Shown here piece by piece: positions 63,677 through 64,000 of a stretch of DNA of 64,000 bases. The notes below the pieces were generated by a model, which did no database searches, was not told where the DNA came from, and saw only the letters and a program-made list of their open reading frames with translations. Each line of letters opens with the position of its first letter. The stretch's first letter is position 1. The stretch lies in the NCBI GenBank assembly GCA_026913215.1, contig JAPTYK010000001.1, positions 3,596,001 to 3,660,000 of the forward strand. Reading direction: 5' to 3'. The translations under genes were made by a program, and so were the position numbers. The DNA comes from Streptomyces diastatochromogenes. GTDB taxonomy: Bacteria > Actinomycetota > Actinomycetes > Streptomycetales > Streptomycetaceae.

Positions 63677-63965
63677 TCCGGGGGGGCAGGCGCGGTGGCC
63701 GCCCGCCAGGGCCCGTGATCCGGGGACAGCGCGGTGGCCTCCCGGCCAGGACCCGTGATCCGGGGACAGACAGCGCGGGCCCGCCCGCCAGGACCCGTGA
63801 TCCGGAGACAGCGCGGTGGCCTCCCGGCCAGGACCCGTGATCCGGAGACAGCACGGTGGCCCGCCCGCCAGGGCCCGTAATCCGGAGACAGCGCGGTGGC
63901 CCGCCCGCGCCAGGACCCGTAATCCGGAGACAGCGCGGTGGCCCGCCCGCCAGGGCCCGTAATCC
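63671..63965. repeat. 40-42 bp minisatellite after cbiD
   Basis: Seven tandem units start at the word GTGATCC or GTAATCC (63673, 63715, 63755, 63797, 63837, 63877, 63919, with an eighth start at 63959). Each reads roughly GTGATCCGGAGACAGCGCGG followed by TGGCC..CCGCCAGGGCCC. Unit lengths alternate 42 and 40. There are no unique spacers, so it is not a CRISPR. Confidence 0.9.
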
Positions 63966-64000
63966 ACGCGACAGGGGCCGTGGCGAGCGCCGAGACTCCC

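Noticed and set aside
63671..63965. CRISPR array
   Set aside because: The units are contiguous and nearly identical over their full length, with no unique spacers.

Overview
The window is high-GC actinobacterial DNA, almost certainly a Streptomyces chromosome. The evidence is gene content (dcd beside a phosphoribosyltransferase, RepSA and Prim-Pol type integrative elements, an anaerobic/aerobic-hybrid cobalamin cluster, DUF5994 and SpoIIE-type phosphatase genes), frequent GTG/TTG starts, and dense ATGA/GTGA gene overlaps. No tools were run. All family names come from reading the translations and recalling known families.

Layout. (1) 1-1452: chromosomal left flank with a partial phosphoribosyltransferase, dcd and a small zinc-ribbon-like protein. 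(2) 1453-1523: tRNA-Gly(CCC), which serves as the attachment site. Its 3' half (a 44-bp core) recurs perfectly at 16128, 26721, 32104 and 34573, giving a tandem array of four att-bounded segments. (3) Element 1 (1527-16171, 14.6 kb): an actinomycete integrative and conjugative element (AICE) with int, xis, a GTAGCGG iteron cluster, a Prim-Pol/DUF3631 replication pair, a DNA methyltransferase, a TraB/FtsK translocase, a long chain of translationally coupled small transfer genes, and a GntR regulator with a YdcF-like partner. (4) Element 2 (16172-26764, 10.6 kb): a pSAM2-like AICE with int, xis, repSA, a GGDEF protein, spd genes, traB, an SCO3933-type regulator, and a GntR regulator with a HAD partner. 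Its right end holds a long hairpin and a repeat protein. (5) Islet 3 (26765-32147): integrase-less, with two DUF5994 proteins, a duplicated small protein, a PP2C phosphatase and a STAS protein. (6) Islet 4 (32148-34616): integrase-less, with a TetR regulator and an AbiEii-like nucleotidyltransferase pair. A 3' remnant of a second tetR lies just beyond the last att. (7) 34.7-50.4 kb: ordinary chromosomal genes (RCC1 propeller, GNAT, SMI1/KNR4, serine hydrolase, VOC, glutamate decarboxylase, methyltransferases, dehydrogenase, subtilase, MarR/DoxX). (8) 50.4-52.1 kb: an ABC-F protein behind a structured leader. (9) 52.1-63.7 kb: cobalamin genes cobN, (riboswitch), cobG, cobH, cobIJ, cobK and cbiD, interrupted by a secreted PA14/FN3 protein, and ending in a minisatellite.

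Working together. In each AICE the excision genes, replication genes, septal DNA translocase and spread genes form one leftward transcription block. It faces a divergent rightward regulator gene with palindromic operators. Paired 11-bp-spaced repeats at fixed distances on either side of the att core look like integrase arm sites, with a different motif in each element. The cob genes are laid out divergently from a cobalamin riboswitch leader on cobN.

Caveat. About 30 genes or gene parts are broken by single-base frameshifts. Most look like one-base contractions of C or G runs (CCCCC read as CCCC in at least five genes), so I treat them as consensus errors and describe the intact gene that the frames imply.
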